Source: Phycisphaerae bacterium
GTDB lineage: Bacteria; Planctomycetota; Phycisphaerae; Phycisphaerales; SM1A02
NCBI GenBank assembly: GCA_002716385.1
Contig: PBAX01000021.1
Location: forward strand, 47,312 to 111,311
Direction of reading: 5' to 3'
DNA: 64,000 bases
In this document: in pieces, positions 29,526 through 39,080 of the stretch
Position numbering within the stretch: the first letter of the stretch is position 1
Layout of the letters: each line of letters opens with the position of its first letter
The notes under the pieces: model-generated
Told to the model about the DNA's origin: nothing
The model's input: only the letters and a program-made list of their open reading frames with translations
The model's database searches: none
Position numbers and translations under genes: made by a program

Positions 29526-31259
29526 TCATTCAACATCGATGTTATCACCGACAAGCGTCTCCGCCTGGGCGAACTTGGCAACCTCAGCGGGTGTCGTGAC
29601 ACCCTTCAACACCTTCATCCGACCATCACCAAGCAGATCACGCATGCCGTTACGCAGTGCCGCCTGTCTGATTTCGGAGACCGGTGCTCTCGCGAAGGCC
29701 ATCTCCCGGATATCGTTTGTCATCATCATGAACTCGAAGATGGCCTGACGACCCTTGTACCCGAGGCCATTGCACTTGGGACAGCCAACCGCCTCCATGA
29801 TCTTGCCCTCAGCCTGCTCCGGAGTGACGTCGATCAGCTTCAGCATCTTCGGATCGGTGCTCTCCGCCAGCCGCTTGCAATCACAGAGCACTCGAGCCAG
29901 TCGCTGGGCCATCACGGCCTGAATGGAACTGGCTGCAAGGTACGGCTTCACGCCCATGTCGATCAGACGCGTGATCGCCGACGGGGCGTCATTCGTATGA
30001 AGCGTCGAGAAGACCAGGTGACCGGTCAAGGCAGCCTGAATCGCGATATCCGCGACCTCGCGGTCACGAATCTCACCAATGAGGATGACGTTCGGGGCCT
30101 GACGAAGCATGGACTTGAGAATGCTTGGGAAGGTCAGCCCGATCGAATCGTTCACTTGACACTGATTGATGTCCGAGAAGCTGTATTCAATCGGATCCTC
30201 CGCCGTGATGATCTTGCGATCGGGCCGGTTGAGCACATCAAGCGCCGAGTAGAGCGTCGTGGTTTTCCCCGATCCGGTCGGACCAGTTACCAGGAAGATG
30301 CCGTTGGGACGACGAATGATCTTGTTGAAGATGTCGAGGTGGTCCTGCTCGAAACCAAGCGCCGTCAGACCAATTCTCGCCGAGTCGGGACGAAGAATAC
30401 GAAGCACCACCGATTCACCGTGATAGGCCGGACAGCAGGAGACACGGAAATCCACCTGTGAATCATCGATGAACATCTTGATACGACCATCCTGCGGGAT
30501 ACGACGCTCGGCGATGTTCACGCCGGCCATCAACTTCATTCTGGCCAGAAGCGCCGCCTGCATCCGCTTGGGCAGATTGTCCCGCACATGACAGACTCCA
30601 TCGATGCGATATCGAAGCAGCACCCTGTCGGCCATGGGCTCGATGTGGATGTCAGAGGCGCGACCTCGAACCGCCTCCTCGATGATCTTAGTCGTGAGGC
30701 GGACGATCGGCGCATCATCCTCGCCAGTACTGATGTCGACAGAGGCATCCACGGACCGATCGACAGTCACATCGATGGATTCGGTGACCAACGACTCGGT
30801 CGCCACCGCTTCGCCACCACCCATCTTCTCATCGATGTAGGCCTTGATGGCGCTGCGGGGCGCTATGACTGTGTCCAGCTCGACATTCAATCTGAACCTG
30901 AGCAGGTCGAGCAGCTCCAGATCCATGGGATCGTGCACAACGATCTTCATCCGACCATTGTTGATGCCGGCCGGCAGGATCAGATGTTTGCGAACCAGAT
31001 CAATGGGGGCAGCATCGAGATCGATGGCCTCCATGTGCTCCGGCTCATCCAACGAGACATAGTCCATCCCGAACTGCTCGGCGAGCCCTTCGGCGATCTG
31101 GACGTCCGTGCAGAAACCGGCCTCCACAATCGATTCACCAAGACGTCTCCCCGAACCTCGAGCCAGAGACAAGGCCTGCTCCAACTGATCCTTGGTAAGC
31201 AGCTCCTGCTTGATGAGGATCTCGCCCAGCTTCAGTCTAACTCGTGTCTTTCGGGCCAT
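29526..31259 (-). CDS. pilB: PilB/GspE-type assembly ATPase (PilB2)
   Basis: A 577-residue ATPase with an MshEN-type N-domain (LGEILIKQELLTKDQLEQAL), Walker A GPTGSGKTTTLYSA, Walker B GEIRDREVADIAIQ and HTNDAPSAIT. The zinc site is unusual: the first half is CDC rather than CxxC, the second half is CPKC in CNGLGYKG. It pairs with pilT downstream and is a second extension motor next to PilB1. Divergent from coaB with a 200-base spacer in which no clear promoter was found. Confidence 0.92.
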   Translation of the reverse strand: MARKTRVRLKLGEILIKQELLTKDQLEQALSLARGSGRRLGESIVEAGFCTDVQIAEGLAEQFGMDYVSLDEPEHMEAIDLDAAPIDLVRKHLILPAGINNGRMKIVVHDPMDLELLDLLRFRLNVELDTVIAPRSAIKAYIDEKMGGGEAVATESLVTESIDVTVDRSVDASVDISTGEDDAPIVRLTTKIIEEAVRGRASDIHIEPMADRVLLRYRIDGVCHVRDNLPKRMQAALLARMKLMAGVNIAERRIPQDGRIKMFIDDSQVDFRVSCCPAYHGESVVLRILRPDSARIGLTALGFEQDHLDIFNKIIRRPNGIFLVTGPTGSGKTTTLYSALDVLNRPDRKIITAEDPIEYSFSDINQCQVNDSIGLTFPSILKSMLRQAPNVILIGEIRDREVADIAIQAALTGHLVFSTLHTNDAPSAITRLIDMGVKPYLAASSIQAVMAQRLARVLCDCKRLAESTDPKMLKLIDVTPEQAEGKIMEAVGCPKCNGLGYKGRQAIFEFMMMTNDIREMAFARAPVSEIRQAALRNGMRDLLGDGRMKVLKGVTTPAEVAKFAQAETLVGDNIDVE

Positions 31260-31459
31260 TGAGTATCCAGAGGTGGTCTTGAAAGGGTGCGGAAGGGGCG
31301 AGGGCTGTGTCGGTCAACCAGATCATGCCCTTGAACAGAGTAGTATGCCGGGGCCGTCGCCCCACCGCAAGAAGAGAAAGGGCGACCCGAGGCAGAGGCA
31401 CCGGATCATCACCCAAGGCGGACCCGGACCGTTGACCAAGCCGCCACGCGAGCCCTTCC

Positions 31460-32119
31460 ATGGCTTCCCACAATCCCAGAATCATCATCACAGCTGGACC
31501 GACTTTCGAACCCATAGACGAGGTCCGTTTCATTGGAAACAGGTCCTCAGGTCGAATGGGCCTCGCTCTGGCTGGTGAATCCGCCAGGAGAGGCTGGGAT
31601 ACAACCCTGCTTCTGGGACCTGGATGCCAGTCACCATCAGGTGGCATGCACGTCCTTCGGTTCCAGACCGCAGCCCAATTGAAACAACTCATGGACGAGC
31701 AGTGGCCCAGCCACGACATACTGATCATGGCGGCGGCTGTATCCGACTATGCACCCTCCAAGATCATTCCGGGAAAGCAATCCAGAGACTCCGGCCCCCT
31801 AACTCTGGAACTGGAAGCGACCACCGACATTCTGGCTGGAATCACCGCATCGAGCCGGGAAGATCAGACCATGATCGGCTTCGCACTGGAGGAAGCAGGC
31901 AACCTTCGGTCCAAGGGCCATGCCAAGCGTGCACAGAAGGGTGTTCACGCCATCGTGGCCAACCCGCTCGACACGATGGACTCTGAGATGGTCGAGGCGA
32001 TGCTTCTGATGGAACATGACCGCGAAGCCGCCCCTGATCGACCAATGACCAAGATCGAATTCGCTGGATGGCTCCTTGACCAGTTGCCGATGATTGAAGC
32101 ACTCAAGCAGATCAAGTGA
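31460..32119 (+). CDS. coaB: Phosphopantothenate-cysteine ligase (CoaB domain alone)
   Basis: A 219-residue protein equal to the C-terminal half of CoaBC. ITAGPTFEPIDEVRFIGNRSSGRMG is the nucleotide and phosphopantothenate site, followed by AAAVSDYAPSK and the IGFALE strand. It joins 4'-phosphopantothenate and Cys in coenzyme A synthesis. The decarboxylase half (CoaC) is not fused and must be elsewhere. A type III pantothenate kinase (CoaX), the previous step, is at 59.7 kb. Confidence 0.88.
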   Translation: MASHNPRIIITAGPTFEPIDEVRFIGNRSSGRMGLALAGESARRGWDTTLLLGPGCQSPSGGMHVLRFQTAAQLKQLMDEQWPSHDILIMAAAVSDYAPSKIIPGKQSRDSGPLTLELEATTDILAGITASSREDQTMIGFALEEAGNLRSKGHAKRAQKGVHAIVANPLDTMDSEMVEAMLLMEHDREAAPDRPMTKIEFAGWLLDQLPMIEALKQIK

Positions 32120-32180
32120 TCATACGAGGCCTCATGCGGAGGACCTCACCACCCCAACCCGCCGCTACCATGGAATCCAC

Positions 32181-33788
32181 ATGACCATCACCCCCAGTGA
32201 AACCGAATCCAGACACGCGAACCGCACCAGTGCGAAGATCTTCTGCGTGGTCTCCAGCCTGTTCATCCTGGCGCTTCTGATTCTGGGATTGAGCGGAAGC
32301 CATCACGGCCCGACATCCGATCATGGTGATTCGCCGGTCGTCGAGGAAGTCATCGAGGAGACCGCCCGGGGAGACATCCCCCAACCAGGCGAACTTTACG
32401 AACAGACTGCGAAGATCGATTCGGAAACGACCGAACTCACGGAGGAATCCAACAAACTGCCCGACCTCTGGGGACTGGGCATCATCCCCTTCGTCCTTCT
32501 GCTGGGCTGCATCGCCGTACTGCCGCTGATCCCGATCACCGAACACTGGTGGCACAGCAACCTGAGTCGGTATCTGGTGGCCATGGCACTTGCCCTGGGC
32601 ACCCTCGCCTTCTACTGGATAGTCGTCGGGTACCACTCGATCGGACACGTACTCAACCATGCGCTGCTCGAGGAGTACGTCCCGTTCATCATCCTGTTGT
32701 TCAGCCTCTACGTCATCAGCGGAGGCATCCACCTCAGTGGTGACGTCCCGGCGTCCCCGAAGGTGAACACCAGCTTTCTGGCCATCGGTTTCCTGATCGC
32801 TTCGTTCATCGGAACGACCGGTGCGAGCATGCTTCTGATTCGTCCGCTCCTCAAGACCAACCGGGAACGCAAGTACAAGGTGCACACGGTCGTGATGTTC
32901 ATCTTCCTGGTGAGCAACATCGGAGGCACCCTGCTTCCCATCGGGGACCCGCCTCTCTTCCTGGGCTATCTCCAGGGCGTCCCCTTCTTCTGGACATTCA
33001 ACCTCTGGTTCGAATGGATCGTCGCAGGCGTGATACTGCTCGTCGTCTACTACATCTGGGACACCTTCCAGTTCAAGCGTGAAGCCGAGGTCGTACGCAT
33101 CTTCTCCAGGGCCAACGTCCAGCCACTGAGAATCCAGGGCGGCATCAACTTCCTCTGGCTGCTGGGCGTCATCGCCTGCGTCGCCTTCATCAATCCCGCC
33201 AATCCACTCCCCTTCTTCGAATGGGCCCCATTTGAATTCATGCGGGAACTCTGCATGATCCTGCTGGTGGGCATCTCCCTTGTCCTGACATCCAGACGGA
33301 TACGCGAAGCCAACCAGTTCGACTACCACGCCATCATCGAGGTGGCCGCCATCTTCATCGGGATCTTCATCACCATGCAGGTACCACTGGAGGTTCTCAA
33401 GGCCAGTGGCGAGCAGATCACCACGGTCATCAACGAACCATGGCAGTATTTCTGGATCACCGGCGGACTCTCCAGCGTTCTGGACAACGCCCCCACCTAT
33501 CTGGTGTTCTTCAAACTGGCCGAAACCGGAACCGCCCCACCCGGAACCATGATGCTGATGCTGCTGGGCGGTTCGTCCGTTCCCGTCGATCTGCTCGTGG
33601 CCATCAGCCTTGGCGCCGTCTTCATGGGTGCCATGACCTACATCGGCAATGGGCCGAATTTCATGGTCAAGGCGATCGCCGAACAAGCCGGCGTCGAGAT
33701 GCCCTCCTTCTTCGGCTTCGTCTTCCGATACAGCATTCCGGTCCTCGTACCGGTGTTCGTCCTGATCACGGTGATCTTCCTACTCTAG
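32181..33788 (+). CDS. Na+/H+ antiporter-like membrane transporter (NhaD/IT superfamily)
   Basis: A 535-residue protein from the ATG at 32181 with about 12-13 membrane segments. One segment near the N-terminus is followed by an acidic loop of about 60 residues. Later segments contain SNIGGTLLPIGDPPLFLGY and GGLSSVLDNAPTYLVFF, the two re-entrant signature motifs of NhaD and related ion transporters, and a final GNGPNFMVKAIAEQAG. Sodium/proton exchange is the likely function; anion transport is an alternative for the superfamily. An antisense frame of over 500 codons exists but is a shadow. Confidence 0.82.
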   Translation: MTITPSETESRHANRTSAKIFCVVSSLFILALLILGLSGSHHGPTSDHGDSPVVEEVIEETARGDIPQPGELYEQTAKIDSETTELTEESNKLPDLWGLGIIPFVLLLGCIAVLPLIPITEHWWHSNLSRYLVAMALALGTLAFYWIVVGYHSIGHVLNHALLEEYVPFIILLFSLYVISGGIHLSGDVPASPKVNTSFLAIGFLIASFIGTTGASMLLIRPLLKTNRERKYKVHTVVMFIFLVSNIGGTLLPIGDPPLFLGYLQGVPFFWTFNLWFEWIVAGVILLVVYYIWDTFQFKREAEVVRIFSRANVQPLRIQGGINFLWLLGVIACVAFINPANPLPFFEWAPFEFMRELCMILLVGISLVLTSRRIREANQFDYHAIIEVAAIFIGIFITMQVPLEVLKASGEQITTVINEPWQYFWITGGLSSVLDNAPTYLVFFKLAETGTAPPGTMMLMLLGGSSVPVDLLVAISLGAVFMGAMTYIGNGPNFMVKAIAEQAGVEMPSFFGFVFRYSIPVLVPVFVLITVIFLL

Positions 33789-33803
33789 CCGCCCTCCGCG
33801 GTC

Positions 33804-33809
33804 TATCAT
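33804..33809 (+). promoter_or_regulatory. -10 element candidate giving a leaderless thiS message
   Basis: TATCAT ends six bases before the thiS ATG at 33816. Initiation about seven bases after the -10 would fall on the A of the start codon. No Shine-Dalgarno precedes thiS. No strong -35 was found. Confidence 0.3.
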
Positions 33810-33815
33810 GTGCCA

Positions 33816-34013
33816 ATGCAGCTGACGATCAATGGTGAAAGCCAGGAGATGGACGTCGACACCATCGGTCAGGTTCTCGTGGGGCTGGGCCTCGACAAGA
33901 CCGCCTGCGCCGTCGAATTGAATCGGACGCTCATACCCGCAAGAGAAAGAACCGACCATCGACTCAATGATGGGGACATCCTCGAGATCGTGACGCTCGT
34001 GGGTGGTGGATGA
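33816..34013 (+). CDS. thiS: Sulfur carrier protein ThiS
   Basis: A 65-residue ubiquitin-like protein. It begins [12 protein letters not shown] and ends in TLVGGG; the C-terminal Gly-Gly is thiocarboxylated and donates sulfur for the thiazole ring of thiamin. A GTG six bases earlier is possible but ATG fits the family better. It is 13 bases upstream of thiG. ThiF, ThiO/ThiH and ThiC are not in the window. Confidence 0.9.
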   Translation: MQLTINGESQEMDVDTIGQVLVGLGLDKTACAVELNRTLIPARERTDHRLNDGDILEIVTLVGGG

Positions 34014-34026
34014 GGAGGAGCATGGC

Positions 34027-34884
34027 ATGACGACCGCCGTTGAAACATTCGAAGCAGACACCTTGCAGATCGGCCCATGCACACTCACCAGCCGCTTGAT
34101 CGCGGGCACCGGCAAGTACCCCGATCATGAAACCATGCAAGCAGCATTGGCGGCTTCAAACTGCAGCGCCGTCACCGTCGCCGTCAGAAGAGAACGCCTT
34201 CTCGACGATCAGGGTCGATCACTTCTGGATTTCCTGGATCTCGATCGATACACGATCCTCCCCAACACGGCCGGCTGCTTCAGCGCCGAGGACGCCATTC
34301 GCGTCTCGCGACTGGGACGGGATCTGCTTGAACAACTCGACAATCCGGGACAGCACTGGGTCAAGCTTGAAGTACTGGGCGACAAGACCACCCTGTTGCC
34401 CGATCCGGTCGGCACACTCGAGGCCTGCCGTGAACTGGTGGCCGACGGCTTCTGCGTGCTCTGCTACACCAGCGACGATCCGATCATGGCAACCAGACTT
34501 CGCGACGCGGGCGCCGCCTGCGTCATGCCCGCAGGCAGTCCCATCGGCTCTGGTCGCGGCATCGCGAACCCGTCCGCCATCCACATCATCAGACAACTGC
34601 TCAAGGACCCCGAGCATGGTGGCGATCCCGACTATCCGCTGATCGTCGACGCCGGCGTGGGAACGCCCAGCGACATCACACTGGCCATGGAACTGGGCGC
34701 CGACGGCGTGCTGCTGAACACCGGCATTGCCCATGCCCAGGATCCAGTGAGGATGGCCCATGCGATGAGAATGGCCTGCCTCTCCGGCTATCACGGATAC
34801 CGAAGCGGACGAATCCCACGTCGCCTCTACGCCTCGGCATCAAGCCCCTGGGAAGGAACGATCTCCGTCATTCCAGGCGAGTGA
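34027..34884 (+). CDS. thiG: Thiazole synthase ThiG
   Basis: A 285-residue TIM-barrel enzyme that builds thiamin thiazole phosphate from deoxyxylulose phosphate, dehydroglycine and ThiS thiocarboxylate. The Schiff-base Lys lies in [53 protein letters not shown] and [12 protein letters not shown] follow the family closely. The Shine-Dalgarno GAGGAGG overlaps the thiS stop, so the pair is coupled. The ATG at 34027 was chosen over an upstream GTG for spacing. Confidence 0.95.
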   Translation: MTTAVETFEADTLQIGPCTLTSRLIAGTGKYPDHETMQAALAASNCSAVTVAVRRERLLDDQGRSLLDFLDLDRYTILPNTAGCFSAEDAIRVSRLGRDLLEQLDNPGQHWVKLEVLGDKTTLLPDPVGTLEACRELVADGFCVLCYTSDDPIMATRLRDAGAACVMPAGSPIGSGRGIANPSAIHIIRQLLKDPEHGGDPDYPLIVDAGVGTPSDITLAMELGADGVLLNTGIAHAQDPVRMAHAMRMACLSGYHGYRSGRIPRRLYASASSPWEGTISVIPGE

Positions 34885-34900
34885 CCCGGGAGCAGGCGAA

Positions 34901-36292
34901 CTATTCGTCGACCTCTTCACCCAGATGAGGGGACACCTCGTCCACCTTCTGCTGGACGGTCGCCGCATCGGGGCCTTCCAGATTCAGACGGAGGAACGGT
35001 TCGGTGTTGCTGGGTCGGACATTGCACCACCACGAACCCATATCGACGGTCACACCATCGAGATCGTCCGTCTTCGCGTCGGGATAGGCCGCGACCAATG
35101 CCGCCATGGCCCCTTGCTTGTCCTCGTTCTTGAAGTTGATCTCGCCCGACTGCACATATCGGCGAGCCGGCTGGATTGCCTCACTCATGCTGCCATCAAA
35201 GTCAAGGAGGCTCGACACCACGGCCGCGAATGCCATGGCGCCCGAATCGGCGAAGAAGTTGTCCCGGAAGTAGAAATGTCCCGAGAGCTCGCCTCCGAAC
35301 ACAGCGTTGGTATCCCTCGCCTTGCCCTTCATGAACACATGGCCGACCCTCGATCGATGCGGCACGCCACCGTTCTCCTTGATGATCTCGGATACGGAAT
35401 GGCTCGAACGCAGATCGAAAACGATGCTCGCGCCCGGTTCATCCTCGATGAAACGGGCCGCCAACCAGGCGGTCAGCAGATCGCAGCCAACCGGCGTGCC
35501 CTGCTCGTCTACGACCATGCAGCGATCGGCGTCCCCGTCGAAGCAGATCCCCACTTCGGCTTGCTCCTTGACGACTCCGTCACGAACCTGCTGGAGGTTG
35601 GCCTCGACCAGCGGATTGGGCTCATGGACGAAGACACCCTTGCCGTTCTCATAGTTGATCTCGATCATCTCGAGGCCAGGCACGTCTCCGAAGACCTTGG
35701 GCATGAACGTGCCGGCCATTCCATTGGAGGCGTCGATCACGACCTTCATGGTCCTCGCACCGCTGATCAGATCAGGATGCAGGAACTGATGGACATGAGT
35801 CCTGTATTCAGCCCAGAGATCCATGCTCGATTCACCACCGACAGGCTCGCCGGAACCGTCGTCCTCTTCGGCATAGGACTGGATCAATTCGAGGCCGGTC
35901 CCCATGCCGATCGGCTTGGCCTGCATTCGACTGAACTTGAAGCCGTTGTACTGGATCGGATTGTGGGAAGCCGTCGTCTGTATGCCGCCGATGGCATCTA
36001 TGTGGTTCACCGCGAAGTAGATGAACGGCGTATCGACCAGACCGACATCGATCACATCGGCACCGGCCGCCCGCAGTCCGGCCTTCAACGCCTCGACGAG
36101 TTCAGGTGAATGGGGACGCATGTCCCTTCCGACCACGACGCGACGGGCCGCCTCACCGGTTCGACCGGCCGCCACCGCCTCGTCCAGCAGCAGTCTGCCG
36201 GCACCGAAACCGATTCTGCGAGCAACTGTTTCATTCAACGGGTCCGGAACCGTGGCCCGAACGTCGTACGCCTTGAATACCTTGTTGAGCAT
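34901..36292 (-). CDS. Phosphomannomutase/phosphoglucomutase
   Basis: A 463-residue alpha-D-phosphohexomutase. The catalytic Ser lies in TTASHNPIQYNGFK (near residue 110), the Mg site is DGDADR (near 250), the sugar-binding loop is GGELSGHFYFRD and the phosphate-binding loop is VRPSNTEPFLRL. The FKAYDVRA opening is typical of ManB/AlgC. It interconverts hexose 1- and 6-phosphates for sugar nucleotide synthesis. The ATG at 36292 was preferred to a GTG two codons upstream. Confidence 0.93.
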   Translation of the reverse strand: MLNKVFKAYDVRATVPDPLNETVARRIGFGAGRLLLDEAVAAGRTGEAARRVVVGRDMRPHSPELVEALKAGLRAAGADVIDVGLVDTPFIYFAVNHIDAIGGIQTTASHNPIQYNGFKFSRMQAKPIGMGTGLELIQSYAEEDDGSGEPVGGESSMDLWAEYRTHVHQFLHPDLISGARTMKVVIDASNGMAGTFMPKVFGDVPGLEMIEINYENGKGVFVHEPNPLVEANLQQVRDGVVKEQAEVGICFDGDADRCMVVDEQGTPVGCDLLTAWLAARFIEDEPGASIVFDLRSSHSVSEIIKENGGVPHRSRVGHVFMKGKARDTNAVFGGELSGHFYFRDNFFADSGAMAFAAVVSSLLDFDGSMSEAIQPARRYVQSGEINFKNEDKQGAMAALVAAYPDAKTDDLDGVTVDMGSWWCNVRPSNTEPFLRLNLEGPDAATVQQKVDEVSPHLGEEVDE

Positions 36293-36322
36293 GGTCACGA
36301 GTCTAACGAATCGGCGGGACTC

Positions 36323-38353
36323 TCATGCGAGACCTGAGACATCCGAGGCCTCTCCGGAGGCCAGATCACTGATCGGCACCCCCTCAGGAAGCGCAGCCAG
36401 AAACTGACGACCATAAGGCTTGCGAAGCACGCGGGAATCGAGAATGGCGACGATCCCCTCGTCGTGACTGGATCGGATCAAGCGACCGACCCCCTGCCTG
36501 AAACGAATGAGCGATCGAGGCAAGGCATCATCCATGAAAGGATGACCACCGCCCGCCTTCACGCGTTCCGAACGAGCCTCCACGAGCGGTCGATCGGGAA
36601 CATCGAATGGAAGCCTGGTGATGATCACGTTGCGAAGCGCATCTCCACGAACATCGACACCATGCCAGAAGCTTGCGGTACCCACCAGTACGCCATCACC
36701 AGCCGCCCTGAACTCCTCGAGCAGCTTCGAGGGAGGCCCATCCCGCCCCTGGACCAGAACCGGACCACCCACTCCAGCAAGCTGTTCGCCAATCCGATCC
36801 ATCAGCTGTTCGATGATCTTGAAACTCGTGCACAGGACGAAGGCTCCTCCACCGGTCATTCTCACCAGTTCCAGAACCCTGTCGGAGAGTCTGGTCAGAT
36901 AGGAGGCCTCGGATGGCTCCGGCATCGTGCTGTCGACAAACACCTTCATCTGATCGGAGAAGTGAAACGGACTTCCAAGTTGAATGGTCTCCGCATCGGG
37001 ACAACCCATCCGCCGCGACGCATGATCGAATCCACCCACGGTCCCCGTTGCCAGCGTCGCCGATGTCATGATCACGGAATGTTCTCCCGAATGTAGACAT
37101 CGCTCCAGCACGGGCCCTACCTCGACGACCATGCAATGCAGACTCGGCTGCGGAGTTCGACGTACACCGCCAGCACGTGGCTGAAAACCTTCAAGCCAGT
37201 ACACGCAGCCTTCTATCGACTGATCGATCAATGCCGCCGCCGCACGGGCATAGTCATCGGCACGCTGTGCGTAGGCGTTCAGTTCGGCTCGCTGCGACTC
37301 CTCATCCAGTCTGCCGCGAAGAAGATTCAAGGAACCGGAAAGTCTCTCGAAGGCAGCCGTGAAAGGATTGTCGATGATTCCGGGACCCGGAATCCGACCA
37401 CTGCCCCCATCCTGCTCCTGCCACGCCAGCAGATCCGAGAAGAATGATTCGGACACCTGAACCGCCAGTTCAACCGCCGCCCTCGTCTCATGCACCCCGG
37501 ACCCCTCGGCCTCGACGGTCGCCAGAAAACCCTTGCGTCTCCCCGGCTGCCAGAGCTCTCCGAGCAACTGCTTGACCTGTGATTCCGACAACCGGAGACC
37601 GAAGTGCTCCGCCGCGACATCCTCGACGGCATGCGCCTCGTCGAGGATGACATGGTCGTATCCCGGAAGCACGCCGCCGCCACGAAGTCTCAACGCCAGA
37701 TCGGAGAAGAACATCGCGTGATTGCACACGAGCAGGTTGGCCTCCTCCAGTGAACGGCGGGCCATCTGGTAGAAACAGCTCTCGTAGGTCGGGCACCGCC
37801 TGCCAAGACAGTTCCCGGAATCACTCTGTGCGAACTCCCACATCCGCGGATCGGGAAGCATCGGCATTGACCGTCGGGTGCCGTCGGTCGTGGTGGCCGC
37901 CCATTCCTGAAGCATGGTCAGCGATCGACCCGAACTGGCATCGCGGACGAGTCGATCGGATCGACTGACCGCCAATTCAAGTCGCCGGCGACTGAGGTAG
38001 TTGTTGCGGCCCTTCACCAGAACGGGCTTGAGTGACGACCCGGCCAGGCTGGAGAGAACCGGAATGTCCTTCTCGAACAACTGTTCCTGAAGATTGATCG
38101 TATGCGTCGCCACGACGACCCGTTCACCGTGATTCACGATCCGCTCAAGCGCCGGCAGCAGATAGGCGAAGGACTTGCCTACTCCGGTGCCCGCCTCGAC
38201 GAGCAGTCGCTCACGTCGAGCCATCGCCTGCGAGATCGCCGCCGCCATCCTCGCCTGCTGAGGTCGTTCCTCGAAATCCTCGACCCGCCCTGAAAGGACA
38301 CCGCCGGCGTTGAGCATGTCGACCGGGCTACCGAACACGGTCGCCTGCTGCAT
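36323..38353 (-). CDS. DinG/XPD-like iron-sulfur DNA helicase
   Basis: A 676-residue superfamily 2 helicase. Walker A is LVEAGTGVGKSFAYLLPAL, followed by four Cys between residues about 155 and 195 (CLGRRC, CFYQ and VCNHAMFF) that would bind the 4Fe-4S cluster. The DEAH box is VILDEAHAVEDVA, and motif VI is RFRQGVGRLIRS. Such proteins unwind D-loops, R-loops or G-quadruplexes. ATG 38353 was chosen; upstream GTG codons at 38386 and 38362 are alternatives. The start lies inside the end of rsmG. Confidence 0.9.
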   Translation of the reverse strand: MQQATVFGSPVDMLNAGGVLSGRVEDFEERPQQARMAAAISQAMARRERLLVEAGTGVGKSFAYLLPALERIVNHGERVVVATHTINLQEQLFEKDIPVLSSLAGSSLKPVLVKGRNNYLSRRRLELAVSRSDRLVRDASSGRSLTMLQEWAATTTDGTRRSMPMLPDPRMWEFAQSDSGNCLGRRCPTYESCFYQMARRSLEEANLLVCNHAMFFSDLALRLRGGGVLPGYDHVILDEAHAVEDVAAEHFGLRLSESQVKQLLGELWQPGRRKGFLATVEAEGSGVHETRAAVELAVQVSESFFSDLLAWQEQDGGSGRIPGPGIIDNPFTAAFERLSGSLNLLRGRLDEESQRAELNAYAQRADDYARAAAALIDQSIEGCVYWLEGFQPRAGGVRRTPQPSLHCMVVEVGPVLERCLHSGEHSVIMTSATLATGTVGGFDHASRRMGCPDAETIQLGSPFHFSDQMKVFVDSTMPEPSEASYLTRLSDRVLELVRMTGGGAFVLCTSFKIIEQLMDRIGEQLAGVGGPVLVQGRDGPPSKLLEEFRAAGDGVLVGTASFWHGVDVRGDALRNVIITRLPFDVPDRPLVEARSERVKAGGGHPFMDDALPRSLIRFRQGVGRLIRSSHDEGIVAILDSRVLRKPYGRQFLAALPEGVPISDLASGEASDVSGLA

Positions 38354-39080
38354 CGTCTTCACCCAGGGGACTTCTCTTGGGTTCACCGGGCCGGCGGGGA
38401 TAGATTCGAGGGGTACTGCCGCACTTTCGAATCAACACGAGTGTTCCTGTTTCTCCTCGATGCAGGTCGATCACCTCACTTCGCAGTACCGACAAGGCGG
38501 CTGCCGACGCCTCGATCTCCTGCTGAGCCCGTGCCCCTTTGATCGCCGCCACGATGCCATCGACCCGAGCGAATGGGACCGTCAGTTCGAGAAGGACCGG
38601 CAAAGGACCGACCGCACGGGCAATCACGACATCGAAGGCCCCGCGGTGGGCGCTGCCGTGGGCCGCCGCCTCCTCGGCACGCTGGGACACGACTCTCACG
38701 TTTGCAAGCGAAAGTCGATCCACCACCGACTGGAGGAACGCCGCCTTCTTTCCGGTCGCCTCGAGAAGCACGAAACGTGATTCGGGCCTGACGATCGCCA
38801 GTGGTATGCCTGGAAGACCTCCTCCACTGCCGACATCGATGACATTGGATGATTCGATCGAAGCCAATGTCGGAAAGAGCGAAAGACTGTCGAGCACATG
38901 CCGCGTCCAGGCCTCCACGGGTTCACGTATGGCCGTCAGGTTCATCTGCCGATTGGCTTCGTAGAGCATGGAAAGATAGCCGCACAGTTTCTCCAGATCG
39001 CCATCATCGAACGCGAGCCCCATGGCCTCCGCCCCTTCGATGAATGACTTCGGAATGTCGCCTCGTTCGAATCCACTCAT
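38328..39080 (-). CDS. rsmG: 16S rRNA (guanine-N7) methyltransferase RsmG
   Basis: A 250-residue SAM-dependent methyltransferase that methylates G527 of 16S rRNA. The SAM site NVIDVGSGGGLPGIPLAI and the RHVLDSLSLFP segment before it are characteristic; the FDVVIARAVGPL motif follows. The C-terminal 30 residues, rich in Pro, Gly and Arg, are a variable extension. The ATG overlaps the rodA stop (ATGA), and the 3' end overlaps dinG, so the run PBP2-rodA-rsmG-dinG appears to be one transcript. Confidence 0.93.
   Translation of the reverse strand: MSGFERGDIPKSFIEGAEAMGLAFDDGDLEKLCGYLSMLYEANRQMNLTAIREPVEAWTRHVLDSLSLFPTLASIESSNVIDVGSGGGLPGIPLAIVRPESRFVLLEATGKKAAFLQSVVDRLSLANVRVVSQRAEEAAAHGSAHRGAFDVVIARAVGPLPVLLELTVPFARVDGIVAAIKGARAQQEIEASAAALSVLRSEVIDLHRGETGTLVLIRKCGSTPRIYPRRPGEPKRSPLGEDDAAGDRVR

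Noticed and set aside
31260..31459. Promoters in the 200-base spacer between pilB2 and coaB
   Set aside because: TAGTAT (31341) and TTGACC (31434) were seen but neither has a partner hexamer at suitable spacing.
32112..33686. 524-codon open frame on the minus strand
   Set aside because: It lies opposite the antiporter gene, whose plus-strand product has clear membrane segments and signature motifs. The antisense product is an Asp/His/Gln-rich string typical of shadow frames in high-GC genes.
34925..36109. 394-codon plus-strand open frame
   Set aside because: Antisense to the phosphohexomutase; product is His/Arg/Asp-rich without any family motif.
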